From Actinomadura livida (lineage in GTDB: Bacteria > Actinomycetota > Actinomycetes > Streptosporangiales > Streptosporangiaceae), in assembly GCF_014648675.1 (NCBI RefSeq), contig NZ_BMRO01000003.1, positions 593,221-657,220 on the forward strand: DNA of 64,000 bases, read 5' to 3'. The notes under the pieces are model-generated. The model had not been told where the DNA came from. It worked only from the letters and a program-made list of their open reading frames with translations, and searched no databases. The position numbers and the translations under genes were made by a program. Below, in pieces: positions 45,676 through 54,312 of the stretch (within the stretch, counting starts at the first letter, position 1; each line of letters begins with the position of its first letter).

Positions 45676-46905
45676 ATGCTGTCCCGCGCCCGTACGGGGA
45701 CGTTCCTGACCTTCGCGCTGGCGGGCCTGCTGATCGGAGTGTGGGTGGCGCGCCTGCCCGCGCTGGCCGCGAAGTTCGGGGCCGGCGAGGGCGAGGTCGG
45801 CATCGTCGTCCTCGCCTGGGGGCTCGGCGCGGTCGTGGCCATGCAGGCGCTGCGCGGGCTGATGTCCCGCGCCGGCAGCCGCGCCGTCCTGTGGGCCGCG
45901 CTGCCGCTGACCTCGCTGTCGTTCGCGGCCGTGGCGCTCGCGCCCGGCTACGGCCTGCTGCTCGGCGCCGTCGTGCTGTTCGGGATGGCGTTCGGCGTCA
46001 CCGACATCGCGATGAACGCGCAGGGCAGCGTCGTCGAGCGGGCCTACCGCCGGCCCGTGATGAGCGGCATGCACGCCGGCTGGTGCGTCGGCGCGATGAG
46101 CGGCGGCGTGTTCGGCGTCGGCACGGCGGCGGCCGGGCTCGGGTTCACCGCGACCGTGCTGGCCGCCGCGCTGCTGGCGCTGCCCGCCGGCCTCGCGCTC
46201 GGCCGCACCTACCTGCCCGACCCGCCGCGCCCGGCCGCCGCGGCCGCCGGGACGGGACGCGGCGGGCGCCGCATGCCCGCCGCCGTGTACCTGATCGGCG
46301 TGCTCGGCTTCCTCGCGTTCATGACCGAGGGGTCGATCGCCGACTGGAGCGGCCTGTTCCTGCACGAGGAGATGGGCGCCGGCGAGGCGGTCGCGGCGGC
46401 CGGGTACCCGGTGTTCGAGCTGGCGATGCTGCTCGGCCGGCTCGTCGGCGACCGGGTCCGCACGCGCGTCGGCACCCGGCGGCTGCTGACCGGCGCGGGG
46501 CTCGGCACCGCGATCGGCATGACCGTCGTCGTGCTGTCCCCGGGCCCGGCCGTCGCGATCGCCGGGTTCTTCCTGACCGGGCTGGTGGTCTGCACGGTCG
46601 TCCCGACGGCGATCTCGCTGGCCGGCACCGCCGCCCCGGACCGTCCCGCCGCGGCCGTCGCGCAGGTCGGCGCGATGGGCTACGGCGGGCTCCTGCTCGG
46701 CCCGGTCGTGGTCGGCTTCCTGGCGGAGGCCACGTCGCTGCGGGTCGGCGTGGGGTCGGTCATCGTCCTGGCGCTGGTCATCGCCGCCGGGGCCCACTTC
46801 GTCCGGCTGGGCGCGGGCGCGGACGCCACCGCCCCGGCCACGCCCGCCGAGGCCCCCGCGGCGGCGGACCCGAACGACACCCAGCCTGAGCCCGTCCCGG
46901 CCTGA
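45676..46905 (+). CDS. Major facilitator superfamily transporter
   Basis: 409 residues with about 11-12 membrane helices. FLTFALAGLLIGVWVARLPALAAKFGAGEGEVG is the first helix and loop; a second half begins near 205 after a polar linker (RPAAAAAGTGRGGRR). The VWVARLPxLAxxxG and DIAMNAQG patterns place it with YbjJ/fucose-permease-like MFS proteins of actinobacteria. The cargo is unknown. The TetR gene 140 bp upstream is a probable regulator, which would suit an efflux role. Confidence 0.9.
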   Translation: MLSRARTGTFLTFALAGLLIGVWVARLPALAAKFGAGEGEVGIVVLAWGLGAVVAMQALRGLMSRAGSRAVLWAALPLTSLSFAAVALAPGYGLLLGAVVLFGMAFGVTDIAMNAQGSVVERAYRRPVMSGMHAGWCVGAMSGGVFGVGTAAAGLGFTATVLAAALLALPAGLALGRTYLPDPPRPAAAAAGTGRGGRRMPAAVYLIGVLGFLAFMTEGSIADWSGLFLHEEMGAGEAVAAAGYPVFELAMLLGRLVGDRVRTRVGTRRLLTGAGLGTAIGMTVVVLSPGPAVAIAGFFLTGLVVCTVVPTAISLAGTAAPDRPAAAVAQVGAMGYGGLLLGPVVVGFLAEATSLRVGVGSVIVLALVIAAGAHFVRLGAGADATAPATPAEAPAAADPNDTQPEPVPA

Positions 46906-46918
46906 TCCGCCTCCGGAC

Positions 46919-46960
46919 GCGCGTGAGCCCCGGCGACACCGGTCGCCGGGGCTCACGCGT
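46919..46960. terminator. Bidirectional terminator between MFS gene and etfA
   Basis: A perfect 17-bp stem (46921-46937 with 46942-46958, loop ACCG), extended by one or two more pairs, between the convergent MFS and etfA genes. Confidence 0.85.
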
Positions 46961-46971
46961 TCACGCGAGAA

Positions 46972-47922
46972 TCACTTGCGCTTGTTGATCTCCTCGGTGA
47001 GCTGCGGCGCGACCTGGAACAGGTCGCCCACGACGCCGTAGTCGACGAGCTCGAAGATCGGCGCCTCGGGGTCCTTGTTGACGGCGACGATGGTCTTCGA
47101 GGTCTGCATGCCGGCCCGGTGCTGGATGGCGCCGGAGATGCCGACCGCGATGTACAGCTGCGGCGACACCGTCTTGCCGGTCTGCCCGACCTGGAACGAG
47201 TGCGGGTACCACCCGGCGTCGGTCGCGGCGCGGGACGCGCCGACCGCCGCGCCGAGCGAGTCGGCCAGCCCCTCGATGATCGAGAAGTTGTCGGCGCCGC
47301 CGACGCCGCGGCCGCCGGAGACCACGATCGCGGCCTCGGTCAGGTCCGGGCGCTCGCCCTTCTCCTGGACGACCTTCTCCACGATCCGGGCGCCCTTGTC
47401 GGCGTCCGACAGGGCGACCGAGACCTGCTCCTCCACCGGGCTGGCGGCGGACGCCTCCGGGGCCACCGAGTTCGGCCGCACCGCGATGACCGGCGTGCCG
47501 GTGCGCACCTTGGCGTGCGCGATGATCGCGCCACCGAAGATGGAGTGCTCGGCGACGAAGCCGTCGGTGACGTCCACGACGTCGGTGAGCACACCGGAGC
47601 CGGTCTTGACCGCGAGCCGGCCGGCGACCTCCTTGCCCTCCCCGGTCGCGGCGACGAGCACCGCGGCGGGGGACTTGTCCGCGACGAGCTGCGCGAGCAG
47701 CGCGGCCTTCGGGGCGACGACGTAGGAGGTGAGCTCCTCGTCGGCGGCCACGTAGACCTTCCCGGCGCCGTACTCGGCGAGCCGGTCCTTCGCGTTCTCA
47801 TAGCCCGGGCCGACCCATACCGCGGCGGCCTCGCCGAGCCGGTTCGCCAGCGTCAGCAGTTCGAGCGTGACCTTCTTGACCTCACCGTCGACATGGTCGA
47901 CGAGGACGAGAATCTCCGCCAT
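46972..47922 (-). CDS. etfA: Electron transfer flavoprotein alpha subunit
   Basis: 316 residues. ETF carries electrons from acyl-CoA dehydrogenases to the quinone pool. The N-terminal nucleotide-like fold is MAEILVLVDHVDGEVKKVTLELL. The C-terminal FAD-binding half contains AAIVVSGGRGVGGADNFSIIEGLADSLGAAVGASRAATDAGWYPHSFQVGQTGKTVSPQLYIAVGISGAIQHRAGMQTSKTIVAVNKD, an almost textbook ETF-alpha signature. It follows etfB by 23 nt and ends at a strong terminator. Confidence 0.97.
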   Translation of the reverse strand: MAEILVLVDHVDGEVKKVTLELLTLANRLGEAAAVWVGPGYENAKDRLAEYGAGKVYVAADEELTSYVVAPKAALLAQLVADKSPAAVLVAATGEGKEVAGRLAVKTGSGVLTDVVDVTDGFVAEHSIFGGAIIAHAKVRTGTPVIAVRPNSVAPEASAASPVEEQVSVALSDADKGARIVEKVVQEKGERPDLTEAAIVVSGGRGVGGADNFSIIEGLADSLGAAVGASRAATDAGWYPHSFQVGQTGKTVSPQLYIAVGISGAIQHRAGMQTSKTIVAVNKDPEAPIFELVDYGVVGDLFQVAPQLTEEINKRK

Positions 47923-47945
47923 TGTTCGTTAATCCCCTTCCCCGG

Positions 47946-48725
47946 TCAGACGAACTTCTTCGACGCGAGGAACTCGGCGATCCGCGCGCCGCCGTCGCCC
48001 TCGTCGGTGACGATCTCGCCCTTGGCGCGCGGGGGCGCCTCGGCGAAGTCGACCACCTCGGTGGCGGCGTTCGCCAGGCCCACCTGCGAGGCGTCGATGC
48101 CGGCGTCGCCCAGGCCGAGCGTCTCGACCGGCTTCTTCTTGGCCGCCATGATCCCCTTGAACGAGGGGTAGCGCGGCTCGTTGATCTTCTCGACGACGCT
48201 GACGACCGCGGGCAGGCTCGCCTCGACGCGGTCGAAGCCGTAGTCGGTCTGCCGCTGCGCCTTGATGGACGTGCCCTCGATCTCGACCTTGTTGGCGAGC
48301 GAGACCTGCGGGACGCCGAGCCGCTCGGCGAGCATCGCGGCGAGGACGCCGGTGCGCGCGTCGGTGGACTCCGAGCCGAGGATCACCAGGTCGAAGCCGG
48401 TGCGGCCGAGGGCCTGCTGGATGGCGTAGGACGTCTGCAGCGCGTCGGAGCCGGCGAGGCCGTCGTCGACGAGGTGCACGGCCTTGTCGGCGCCCATGGC
48501 CAGGGACTTGCGGATCGAGTCGGTCGCCTTGTCGGGGCCCATGGTCAGAACGGTCACCTCGCCGCCCTGGGCCTCCTTGATGCGCAGCGCCTCTTCGATC
48601 GCGTACTCATCGAGCTCGTTGATGACGCCGTCAGCCGCGGCGCGGTCGAGCGTGCTGTCATCGGACTTCAGCTTGCGCGGGCTCTCCGTATCGGGAACCT
48701 GCTTCACCAGGACGACGATGTTCAT
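47946..48725 (-). CDS. etfB: Electron transfer flavoprotein beta subunit
   Basis: 259 residues. MNIVVLVKQVPDTE, INELDEYAIEEALRIKE, the AMP-binding loop VLTMGPDKATDSIRKSLAMGADKAVHLVD, and LVILGSESTDARTGVLAAMLAERLGVPQVSLA are typical of ETF-beta. It pairs with etfA, which follows it. An ATG at 48725 gives the family start; GGAGG lies rather far upstream (13 nt). The promoter-like region with a palindrome at 48895-48915 is about 170 nt upstream. Confidence 0.96.
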   Translation of the reverse strand: MNIVVLVKQVPDTESPRKLKSDDSTLDRAAADGVINELDEYAIEEALRIKEAQGGEVTVLTMGPDKATDSIRKSLAMGADKAVHLVDDGLAGSDALQTSYAIQQALGRTGFDLVILGSESTDARTGVLAAMLAERLGVPQVSLANKVEIEGTSIKAQRQTDYGFDRVEASLPAVVSVVEKINEPRYPSFKGIMAAKKKPVETLGLGDAGIDASQVGLANAATEVVDFAEAPPRAKGEIVTDEGDGGARIAEFLASKKFV

Positions 48726-48887
48726 GGCCGGTGGCCGACCTCCCTGCACTCAGTTGGCCGCTTGGTGAGCGGCAGAGGGGCGCCGCCCCTGGGCGGGTCG
48801 ACGCGGACGTGCGTTTTCGAAGTCACAGCCTGCCAAACACCCGAACGTGCTTCGGAGCCGGGTCCCTGATACGGCCGTGCACGGACT

Positions 48888-48916
48888 ATGTTACTTGCCA
48901 GTAGCACACTGGCAAA
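48888..48916 (-). promoter_or_regulatory. Promoter and operator upstream of etfBA
   Basis: A perfect inverted repeat with 8-bp arms (TTGCCAGT at 48895-48902, ACTGGCAA at 48908-48915, centre AGCAC). On the minus strand its first half forms a -35-like TTGCCA, and 16 nt further is TAACAT, a good -10. A repressor on this site would cover the promoter. TetR-type regulators of fatty-acid catabolism bind such sites, but no such gene is adjacent. Confidence 0.6.
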
Positions 48917-49001
48917 TTCCAGCTTGTGAGACCTTACCCACCTGGCCGCCGGGTTTGCCGGGTCGGCGGCGTTCCGGATCCGGCGTGACGCACTTCACGC
49001 C

Positions 49002-50267
49002 TCAGAACCTGTTGACGGCGGTCTGCAGCCGGTCCATGGCGCCCTCCACCGAGCCCTGCAGCCCGTACAGCGGGGAGAAGCTCGGCGTCAGCGCCAGCGC
49101 GCCGACCCCCGCGAGCAGGGCGAGCCCGCCGAGGACGGCGACCGCCGCCGCGAGGCGCCGGGGCCGCCGCACGACCGGCAGGAACATCCGCTCCAGCTGC
49201 CGCCGGGGAGCGCTGACGCCCGGCCCCGTCCACAGCACCGCGGCACCGGCCCCGGCCCCGAACGCGGCGGCGCTGAGCGAGTCGATCTCGCCGCCGAACG
49301 CCGACACCGCGACCAGCCCCAGCGGGACGGCGACCGTGGCCGCCGCCGCGTACGGGACGGTCAGCAGCGTCCGCCCGAGCGCCCGCGGCAGGCTCGGCTC
49401 CCACGCCGCCCTCAGCAGGGTCACGGCTCCGAGCGTCAGCAGGAGGCCCGCGATCGGCGCGATGACGGCCAGCGCGACCGCGATCACCACGGCCATCGCC
49501 GCGAGCAGCCGTGCCCAGCCGCGGGCGACGGCCGGGCCGCGTGCCCGGAGGGCCGTTGCAGGTTCCCGCTCGCCCGCGTGCGGGCCGGGGGCGGGAGCGG
49601 GCCGCGGGGAGAGCGGCTCGGCGGACGGCCGGGCGGACGGGACGGCGGGCAGGTCCAGCCGGGACAGCGCCTCCACCAGCGCGGCCGCCGTGGGCCGCGC
49701 GGCCGGATCGGGGGCGGCGGCCGCGGCGACCAGCGGGCGCAGGTCGGCGGGCAGTCCCTCGGTCTGGGTTCCCTCTGCGGACGTCCCGGTGGCCGCGAAC
49801 GTCACGGCCGCGGCCCAGGCCCGGACGTCTCCGGCGGCAGCGGCATCCGCGTCGAGCCCGAAGTCGACGACGACGGGCGCGCCGTCCACCACCAGGATCG
49901 TCTCGGGGCCGAGCCGGCCGTGCGCGAGCCCGGTTGCGTGGATGGCGTCGAGCGCCTTGGCCAGCCCGAAGGCGAGGCGGCGCAGTTCGGCGCCCGCGAC
50001 CGGGCCCTGCTCGGCGACCGTCTCCGCGAGCGGCCGCCCGGGGACGAAGCGGGCCACGACGTAGGGCTGCGGACCGGCGGGCTCGCCGTCCAGGACGTCC
50101 ACCACGTAGGGGCTCAGGACCTGGCGCATCCGGGCGATGTCGGGCGCCGCGTCCGGCGGGAGCAGCCTGATCGCCACGTCGCGGCCGTCCGGCCCGGCGG
50201 CGCGGCGGACGGCGCCGGCCCCGCCGCCCGGCCGGGTCAGCAGCCGGTAGGCGCCGATCCGCTCCAT
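49002..50267 (-). CDS. Membrane-bound protein-kinase-like pseudokinase
   Basis: 421 residues. The N-terminal ~240 residues follow the Hanks-type kinase fold, but key catalytic residues are gone. The glycine loop is degenerate (RPGGGAG), the VAIK lysine is R34 (VAIRLLPP), and HRDxKxxN reads HGRLGPET, so the catalytic base Asp and the Lys are missing. DFG is retained (VVVDFGLD). No activation-segment GTPxYxAPE is visible. The C-terminal half holds about six membrane helices, with a Pro/Ala-rich linker at ~245-285. It starts at the last base of the active kinase gene upstream (TGATG), so the two are translationally coupled. A scaffold or allosteric role for the neighbouring kinase is likely. Confidence 0.85.
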   Translation of the reverse strand: MERIGAYRLLTRPGGGAGAVRRAAGPDGRDVAIRLLPPDAAPDIARMRQVLSPYVVDVLDGEPAGPQPYVVARFVPGRPLAETVAEQGPVAGAELRRLAFGLAKALDAIHATGLAHGRLGPETILVVDGAPVVVDFGLDADAAAAGDVRAWAAAVTFAATGTSAEGTQTEGLPADLRPLVAAAAAPDPAARPTAAALVEALSRLDLPAVPSARPSAEPLSPRPAPAPGPHAGEREPATALRARGPAVARGWARLLAAMAVVIAVALAVIAPIAGLLLTLGAVTLLRAAWEPSLPRALGRTLLTVPYAAAATVAVPLGLVAVSAFGGEIDSLSAAAFGAGAGAAVLWTGPGVSAPRRQLERMFLPVVRRPRRLAAAVAVLGGLALLAGVGALALTPSFSPLYGLQGSVEGAMDRLQTAVNRF

Positions 50268-52168
50268 CACAGGCCCGGGATTCCGGAGACGAGGTCGCGG
50301 ACGTCGGCGCGCAGGCTCTCCAGGTCCTGGCTCATGCCGTCCAGCGGGGTCGTGTCGGGCGGCTGCTCCTGGGACAGCACGACCAGGACGCCCGCGAAGA
50401 TCCCGAGGATCAGGGCGGCGGCCAGCGCGGCCTCGGCGCGCGGCAGGAGCGCGCCCCAGATCCGGGCGAGCTGCCGCCTGGGCGGGCCGCTGCCCGGTGC
50501 GAGGCACAGCAGCACGATCACCGCCATGGCGGAGTAGGCGATGGCCTTGGACGCGGTCATGCCGGAGTTGGCGAAGACGAGGACGCCGAGGAGGATCACC
50601 CCCGCCGTGAGGCTCAGGGACGTCCACAGCACGGTGGACATCAGCGCGCCCGGCAGGTGCAGCGGCGTCCGGAACGCGGCCGCGACCGCGTCGCCGGAGC
50701 GCGGGCCGCGCCGCGTCTGGCGTCCCTCCATGCCCTGGGCGGCCTTGTCCGCCATCCGCAGGACGAGCACGCCGCCGATGGTGACCAGCAGCGCGAGCAG
50801 CGGCACGATGTTCGCGAAGCCGAGCAGCGCCACCAGGACGATGAAGCTGAGCAGCCGGTACCAGCCGTAGGGCTTGCGGCGCTCCCGGTCGCGGTCCGCA
50901 CCGCGCGCCTGGTCGGCGCGCCGCTGCGCGTCCTGCGTCCGCTGGTCGTAGGGGGCGCCCTGCTCGGGCCCGCGCTGCAGCGCTCCGGGCGGCGGCTGGT
51001 TCGGCGGCGGGCCGTACTGCGGCGGGTATCCGCCCTGGGCGTAGGGGTCGGCAGGCGGGTAGGCGCGGCCCTGGAACTGCTCCCCCGCCTTGAAGGGGGC
51101 GGGGCCGGGCGGCGGGACGGGCGGGGGCGCCGCGGGCGGCAGCTGCCCCACGAAGTCGCTGGGCTGCGCCGGTGCCGGCGCGGGCGTCGGCGCGACGGCC
51201 GGGATGGCGGTCGAGCCCGGCGTGGTGGACCGCGGCGCGTCGGCCGGCGGCGGGCCGGGGGCGGGCATGGAGAACTGCCGGGAGTGGTCGGGCGCGGGCT
51301 CCGCCGGGGACGCGGACGGCGACGGGTAGTGCTGGTCGATCCGCGTCTGGTCGGTGATCGTGGCCTCGATGTGGATCCGCCGCGTGAGCTGCACCAGGCT
51401 GATCGCGGTGGGGCGCTCGGCGGGGTTGCGCGCCATCGCCGAGCGCAGCACGGGCAGCAGCGCGTCGGGCACGCCGTCGAGGTCCGGCGCACCCTGCATG
51501 ATCTTGTAGAAGATCGACTCGAACGTCCCGGAGCCGAACGGGGGGCGGCCCGTCGCGGCGTAGGCGAGCGTGCCCGCCCAGGCGTGCACGTCCGACGGCG
51601 GGCCCGCGTCCTCGCCCTCGATGATCTCGGGGGCCAGGTAGCCGGGCGTGCCGATCACCATCCCGGTGGCGGTCAGCCGGGTCGCGTCGGCGGCCTGCGC
51701 GATGCCGAAGTCGATCACGACGGGCTCGCTGTCGACGAGCATCACGTTGCCGGGCTTCAAATCGCGGTGGACGATCCCGGCGCCGTGGATCGCCGACAGC
51801 GCCGAGGCCAGCCCCACGGCGAGCCGCTGGAGCGCCGGCCCGTACACGGGCCCGGACTCCTCGACGACCTCCTCAAGGGTCTGGCCGGGGACGTACTGGG
51901 TCACGATGTAGGGTCGCTCGGCCGTCACGTCGGCGTCGAGGATCTCGGCGACGTGCGGGCTGTGCACCCGGCGCATCGAGTCGACCTCGCGGGCCAGCCT
52001 GCGGCGCGCCGTGGCGTCCCCCGCGACGGCGGGGCGCAGCACCTTGATGGCCACGTTGCGGCCTTCGGAGTCGGCGCCGAGGTGGACGACGCCCATGCCC
52101 CCTTCGCCGAGGGTGTCCAGCACGCGGTAGTGGCCGATTCGCTCCCCGGACGTGACGGCTCCCTTCAT
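50267..52168 (-). CDS. Membrane Ser/Thr protein kinase with long Pro-rich linker
   Basis: 633 residues. An active-looking Hanks kinase domain (~10-270): GEGGMGVV glycine loop, K42 in VAIK, IVHRDLKPGNVML, VIDFGIAQ, GTPGYLAPEIIEG. Then a ~190-residue Pro/Gln/Ala-rich linker (~285-455) leads to a C-terminal membrane domain of about five helices. The kinase is therefore cytoplasmic, but no extracellular PASTA domains are present. It lies in the middle of a three-gene operon, 51 nt after a cytoplasmic kinase and overlapping the pseudokinase by one base. The C-terminal membrane half resembles that of the pseudokinase, suggesting duplication. Confidence 0.93.
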   Translation of the reverse strand: MKGAVTSGERIGHYRVLDTLGEGGMGVVHLGADSEGRNVAIKVLRPAVAGDATARRRLAREVDSMRRVHSPHVAEILDADVTAERPYIVTQYVPGQTLEEVVEESGPVYGPALQRLAVGLASALSAIHGAGIVHRDLKPGNVMLVDSEPVVIDFGIAQAADATRLTATGMVIGTPGYLAPEIIEGEDAGPPSDVHAWAGTLAYAATGRPPFGSGTFESIFYKIMQGAPDLDGVPDALLPVLRSAMARNPAERPTAISLVQLTRRIHIEATITDQTRIDQHYPSPSASPAEPAPDHSRQFSMPAPGPPPADAPRSTTPGSTAIPAVAPTPAPAPAQPSDFVGQLPPAAPPPVPPPGPAPFKAGEQFQGRAYPPADPYAQGGYPPQYGPPPNQPPPGALQRGPEQGAPYDQRTQDAQRRADQARGADRDRERRKPYGWYRLLSFIVLVALLGFANIVPLLALLVTIGGVLVLRMADKAAQGMEGRQTRRGPRSGDAVAAAFRTPLHLPGALMSTVLWTSLSLTAGVILLGVLVFANSGMTASKAIAYSAMAVIVLLCLAPGSGPPRRQLARIWGALLPRAEAALAAALILGIFAGVLVVLSQEQPPDTTPLDGMSQDLESLRADVRDLVSGIPGL

Positions 52169-52219
52169 CGTTTCCGAAACCCTACTCTCGCCGATCCGGA
52201 CGAGAAGATCTAATCGGCA

Positions 52220-53035
52220 TCATGCGGCCGCCGTCCCGTCACCGGTGCCGCCGCCGTCCGCGAGCGCGCCCGCGAGCCTGCGGGCGGTCGGCCGGCGGGA
52301 CGGGTCGCGCAGGAGGGCGGACCGCAGCAGCCCGGCCAGCCGCTCGGGGACGCCGTCGAGGTCGGCCTGGCCGCGCAGGATGCGGAAGCACACCCCGTGC
52401 AGCGACCCGCGGCCGAACGGCGGCCGCCCCGTCGCGGCGCAGGCGACCGTCGCCGCCCACGAGAACACGTCCGACGCGGTGGTGGCGCGCTCCCCCTCGA
52501 TCAGCTCCGGGGCCAGGAAGGCGGGCGTCCCGACGACCATCCCGCGCCGGGTGATCTGCTCGGCGCCGGCCTCGTGCGCGATGCCGAAGTCGATCAGCGT
52601 CGGGCGGTCGCCCATCACGATCACGTTGCCGGGCGACACGTCCCGGTGCAGCACGCCCGCGTCGTGGACGTCGCCCAGTGCCAGCGCCAGCCGCCGCGCG
52701 AACCGGACGAGCCGGTCGGGCCGCAGCGGGCCGTACGCCGCGATCAGGTCGTTCAGCGGGCAGCCCGGCACGTACTGCATCGCCACGTGCGGGCGCGCGG
52801 CGCCGACCTCCCCGTCCAGGAGCCGGGCCACGTACTCGCTGCGGACCCGTGCCTGCGCCGACATCTCCCGGGCCAGGCGGAAGATCGCCTCCGGTTCCCC
52901 CGCCAGCTCCGGGAGCAGCTCCTTCACCGCGACCTCGCGGCCGCGGGGGTCCATGGCCAGGTGCACCACCGCGGTGCTCCCCCGGCCGATCTCGGCCAGC
53001 AACCGATACTCGCCCAGCCGCCGCTGCGTCCCCAT
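52220..53035 (-). CDS. Cytoplasmic Ser/Thr protein kinase
   Basis: 271 residues, a kinase domain without membrane segment. GRGSTAVVHLA glycine loop, K38 in VAVK, VLHRDVSPGNVIV (the usual HRDxK lysine is serine), LIDFGIAHEAG, GTPAFLAPELIEG. The Ser for Lys exchange resembles kinases with altered phosphotransfer residues, but Asp, DFG and the activation loop are intact, so activity is likely. It is first in the three-kinase operon. Confidence 0.93.
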   Translation of the reverse strand: MGTQRRLGEYRLLAEIGRGSTAVVHLAMDPRGREVAVKELLPELAGEPEAIFRLAREMSAQARVRSEYVARLLDGEVGAARPHVAMQYVPGCPLNDLIAAYGPLRPDRLVRFARRLALALGDVHDAGVLHRDVSPGNVIVMGDRPTLIDFGIAHEAGAEQITRRGMVVGTPAFLAPELIEGERATTASDVFSWAATVACAATGRPPFGRGSLHGVCFRILRGQADLDGVPERLAGLLRSALLRDPSRRPTARRLAGALADGGGTGDGTAAA

Positions 53036-53130
53036 ATCCGGTTGGACGCCGAAACCACCGTCCGCGTTCCGGACAAAACGGACTGAACGGCGTTCGGGCA
53101 GGCTGGACGGTCAGCTCAGCCCGGGCGGGA

Positions 53131-54081
53131 TCACTGCTTCCGGGCGGCTTGGCGGGCTCGGCGCTCCTCGCGGCGGGTCTCGAACTTCGTGGCGGAGGCG
53201 TCGAGTTGGTCCAGGAACTCGACGAGTTCCTCGCGGGCCTTCTCGCCGTCGCCGGAGAGGTCGGTGCGGTCGAAGACGTTCCACTTGCGCAGGACCGGGA
53301 CGAGGACGTCGTCGTGGTGGAGGCGCAGGTCGTAGATGCCGGCGTTGGCGATGATGACGGACTTGCGCAGGAAGCCGTCGATGCTGTGGCCGGGCATGTG
53401 GAACGTGGTGACGACGTCGGTGATCGCCCGCATGGTCTCGTTCGGGGCGGCCTCCAGCGCGGCGGCCATCAGGTTCCGGTAGAAGATCATGTGGAGGTTC
53501 TCGTCGGCGGCGATGCGGGCCATCATCTGCTCGCAGACGGGGTCGCCCGACGCCCTGCCGGTGTTGCGGTGCGAGACGCGGGTGGCGAGTTCCTGGAAGG
53601 ACACGTACGCCGTCCCGTGCAGGAACGAGTCGCCGTGGTCGGCCTCGTAGCCGGCCTCCATGTGGTGCATGCGGGCGCGCTCCAGCGCGACGGGGTCGAC
53701 GGCGCGGGTGACGGTGAGGTAGTCGCGCAGGGCGATGCCGTGGCGGTTCTCCTCGGCGGTCCACCGGTTGACCCAGGTGCCCCAGGCGCCCTCGCGGCCG
53801 TAGACGGTGGCGATCGCGCGGTGGTAGCCGGGGAGGTTGTCCTCGGTGAGCAGGTTGACGATGAGCGACTCGCGCGCCTCGACGCTCAGCTTGGACTGCT
53901 CCAGCGACCACGGCTCGCCGTCGAGCGGGCCGTCGAAGTCGCGGCCCTCGGACCAGGGGACGTACTGGTGCGGGAACCATTCCTTGGCCATCGACAGGTG
54001 CCGGTTGAGCTCCGTCTCGACCACCGGTTCGAGGTCGTGCAGGAGGCCGGTCTGGAACTTGTCTTCGGGGGTCACGGACAT
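53131..54081 (-). CDS. Acyl-ACP desaturase (ferritin-like di-iron)
   Basis: 316 residues. It introduces a double bond in ACP-bound (or in actinobacteria possibly CoA-bound) fatty acids. Two di-iron motifs are visible: WTAEENRHG (EExxH, near residue 126) and AADENLHM (DExxH, near 200). LLTEDNLPGYHRAI precedes the first. Length and order match actinobacterial DesA1/DesA2-type desaturases. ATG at 54081 has AAGGA 5 nt upstream and is preferred to the longer frame. The promoter region carries repeated CCTACGTAAG boxes. Confidence 0.93.
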   Translation of the reverse strand: MSVTPEDKFQTGLLHDLEPVVETELNRHLSMAKEWFPHQYVPWSEGRDFDGPLDGEPWSLEQSKLSVEARESLIVNLLTEDNLPGYHRAIATVYGREGAWGTWVNRWTAEENRHGIALRDYLTVTRAVDPVALERARMHHMEAGYEADHGDSFLHGTAYVSFQELATRVSHRNTGRASGDPVCEQMMARIAADENLHMIFYRNLMAAALEAAPNETMRAITDVVTTFHMPGHSIDGFLRKSVIIANAGIYDLRLHHDDVLVPVLRKWNVFDRTDLSGDGEKAREELVEFLDQLDASATKFETRREERRARQAARKQ

Positions 54082-54168
54082 GCGGTTCCTTCGCTGGACG
54101 ATGTGTATTGCCGGACGGTGCCGCCGCGCCCGCGACACGAGGAGGGGCGGCCCGGCGGGCCATGCCCA

Positions 54169-54200
54169 CCTACGTAAGGCCTAACCTACGTAAGCGTAGG
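54169..54200. promoter_or_regulatory. Repeated and palindromic boxes upstream of the desaturase
   Basis: CCTACGTAAG occurs twice (54169-54178, 54185-54194) with 16-nt spacing, and the second copy forms CCTACG-TAAG-CGTAGG (54185-54200). On the minus strand TAGGTT (54183-54188), a good actinomycete -10, lies between them. This looks like a repressor array over the desaturase promoter, similar in idea to TetR control of desaturases. Confidence 0.6.
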
Positions 54201-54312
54201 TTTCGATGGTCGCCACTGAGCGTCACCCGCGTCAAGTAAGCCCCGTGACAATCCGCCCGCGGCGAGTTTTGTAGATCCGAGCAAAAGCGACGTGACCTGC
54301 GTCACCGCCGGG

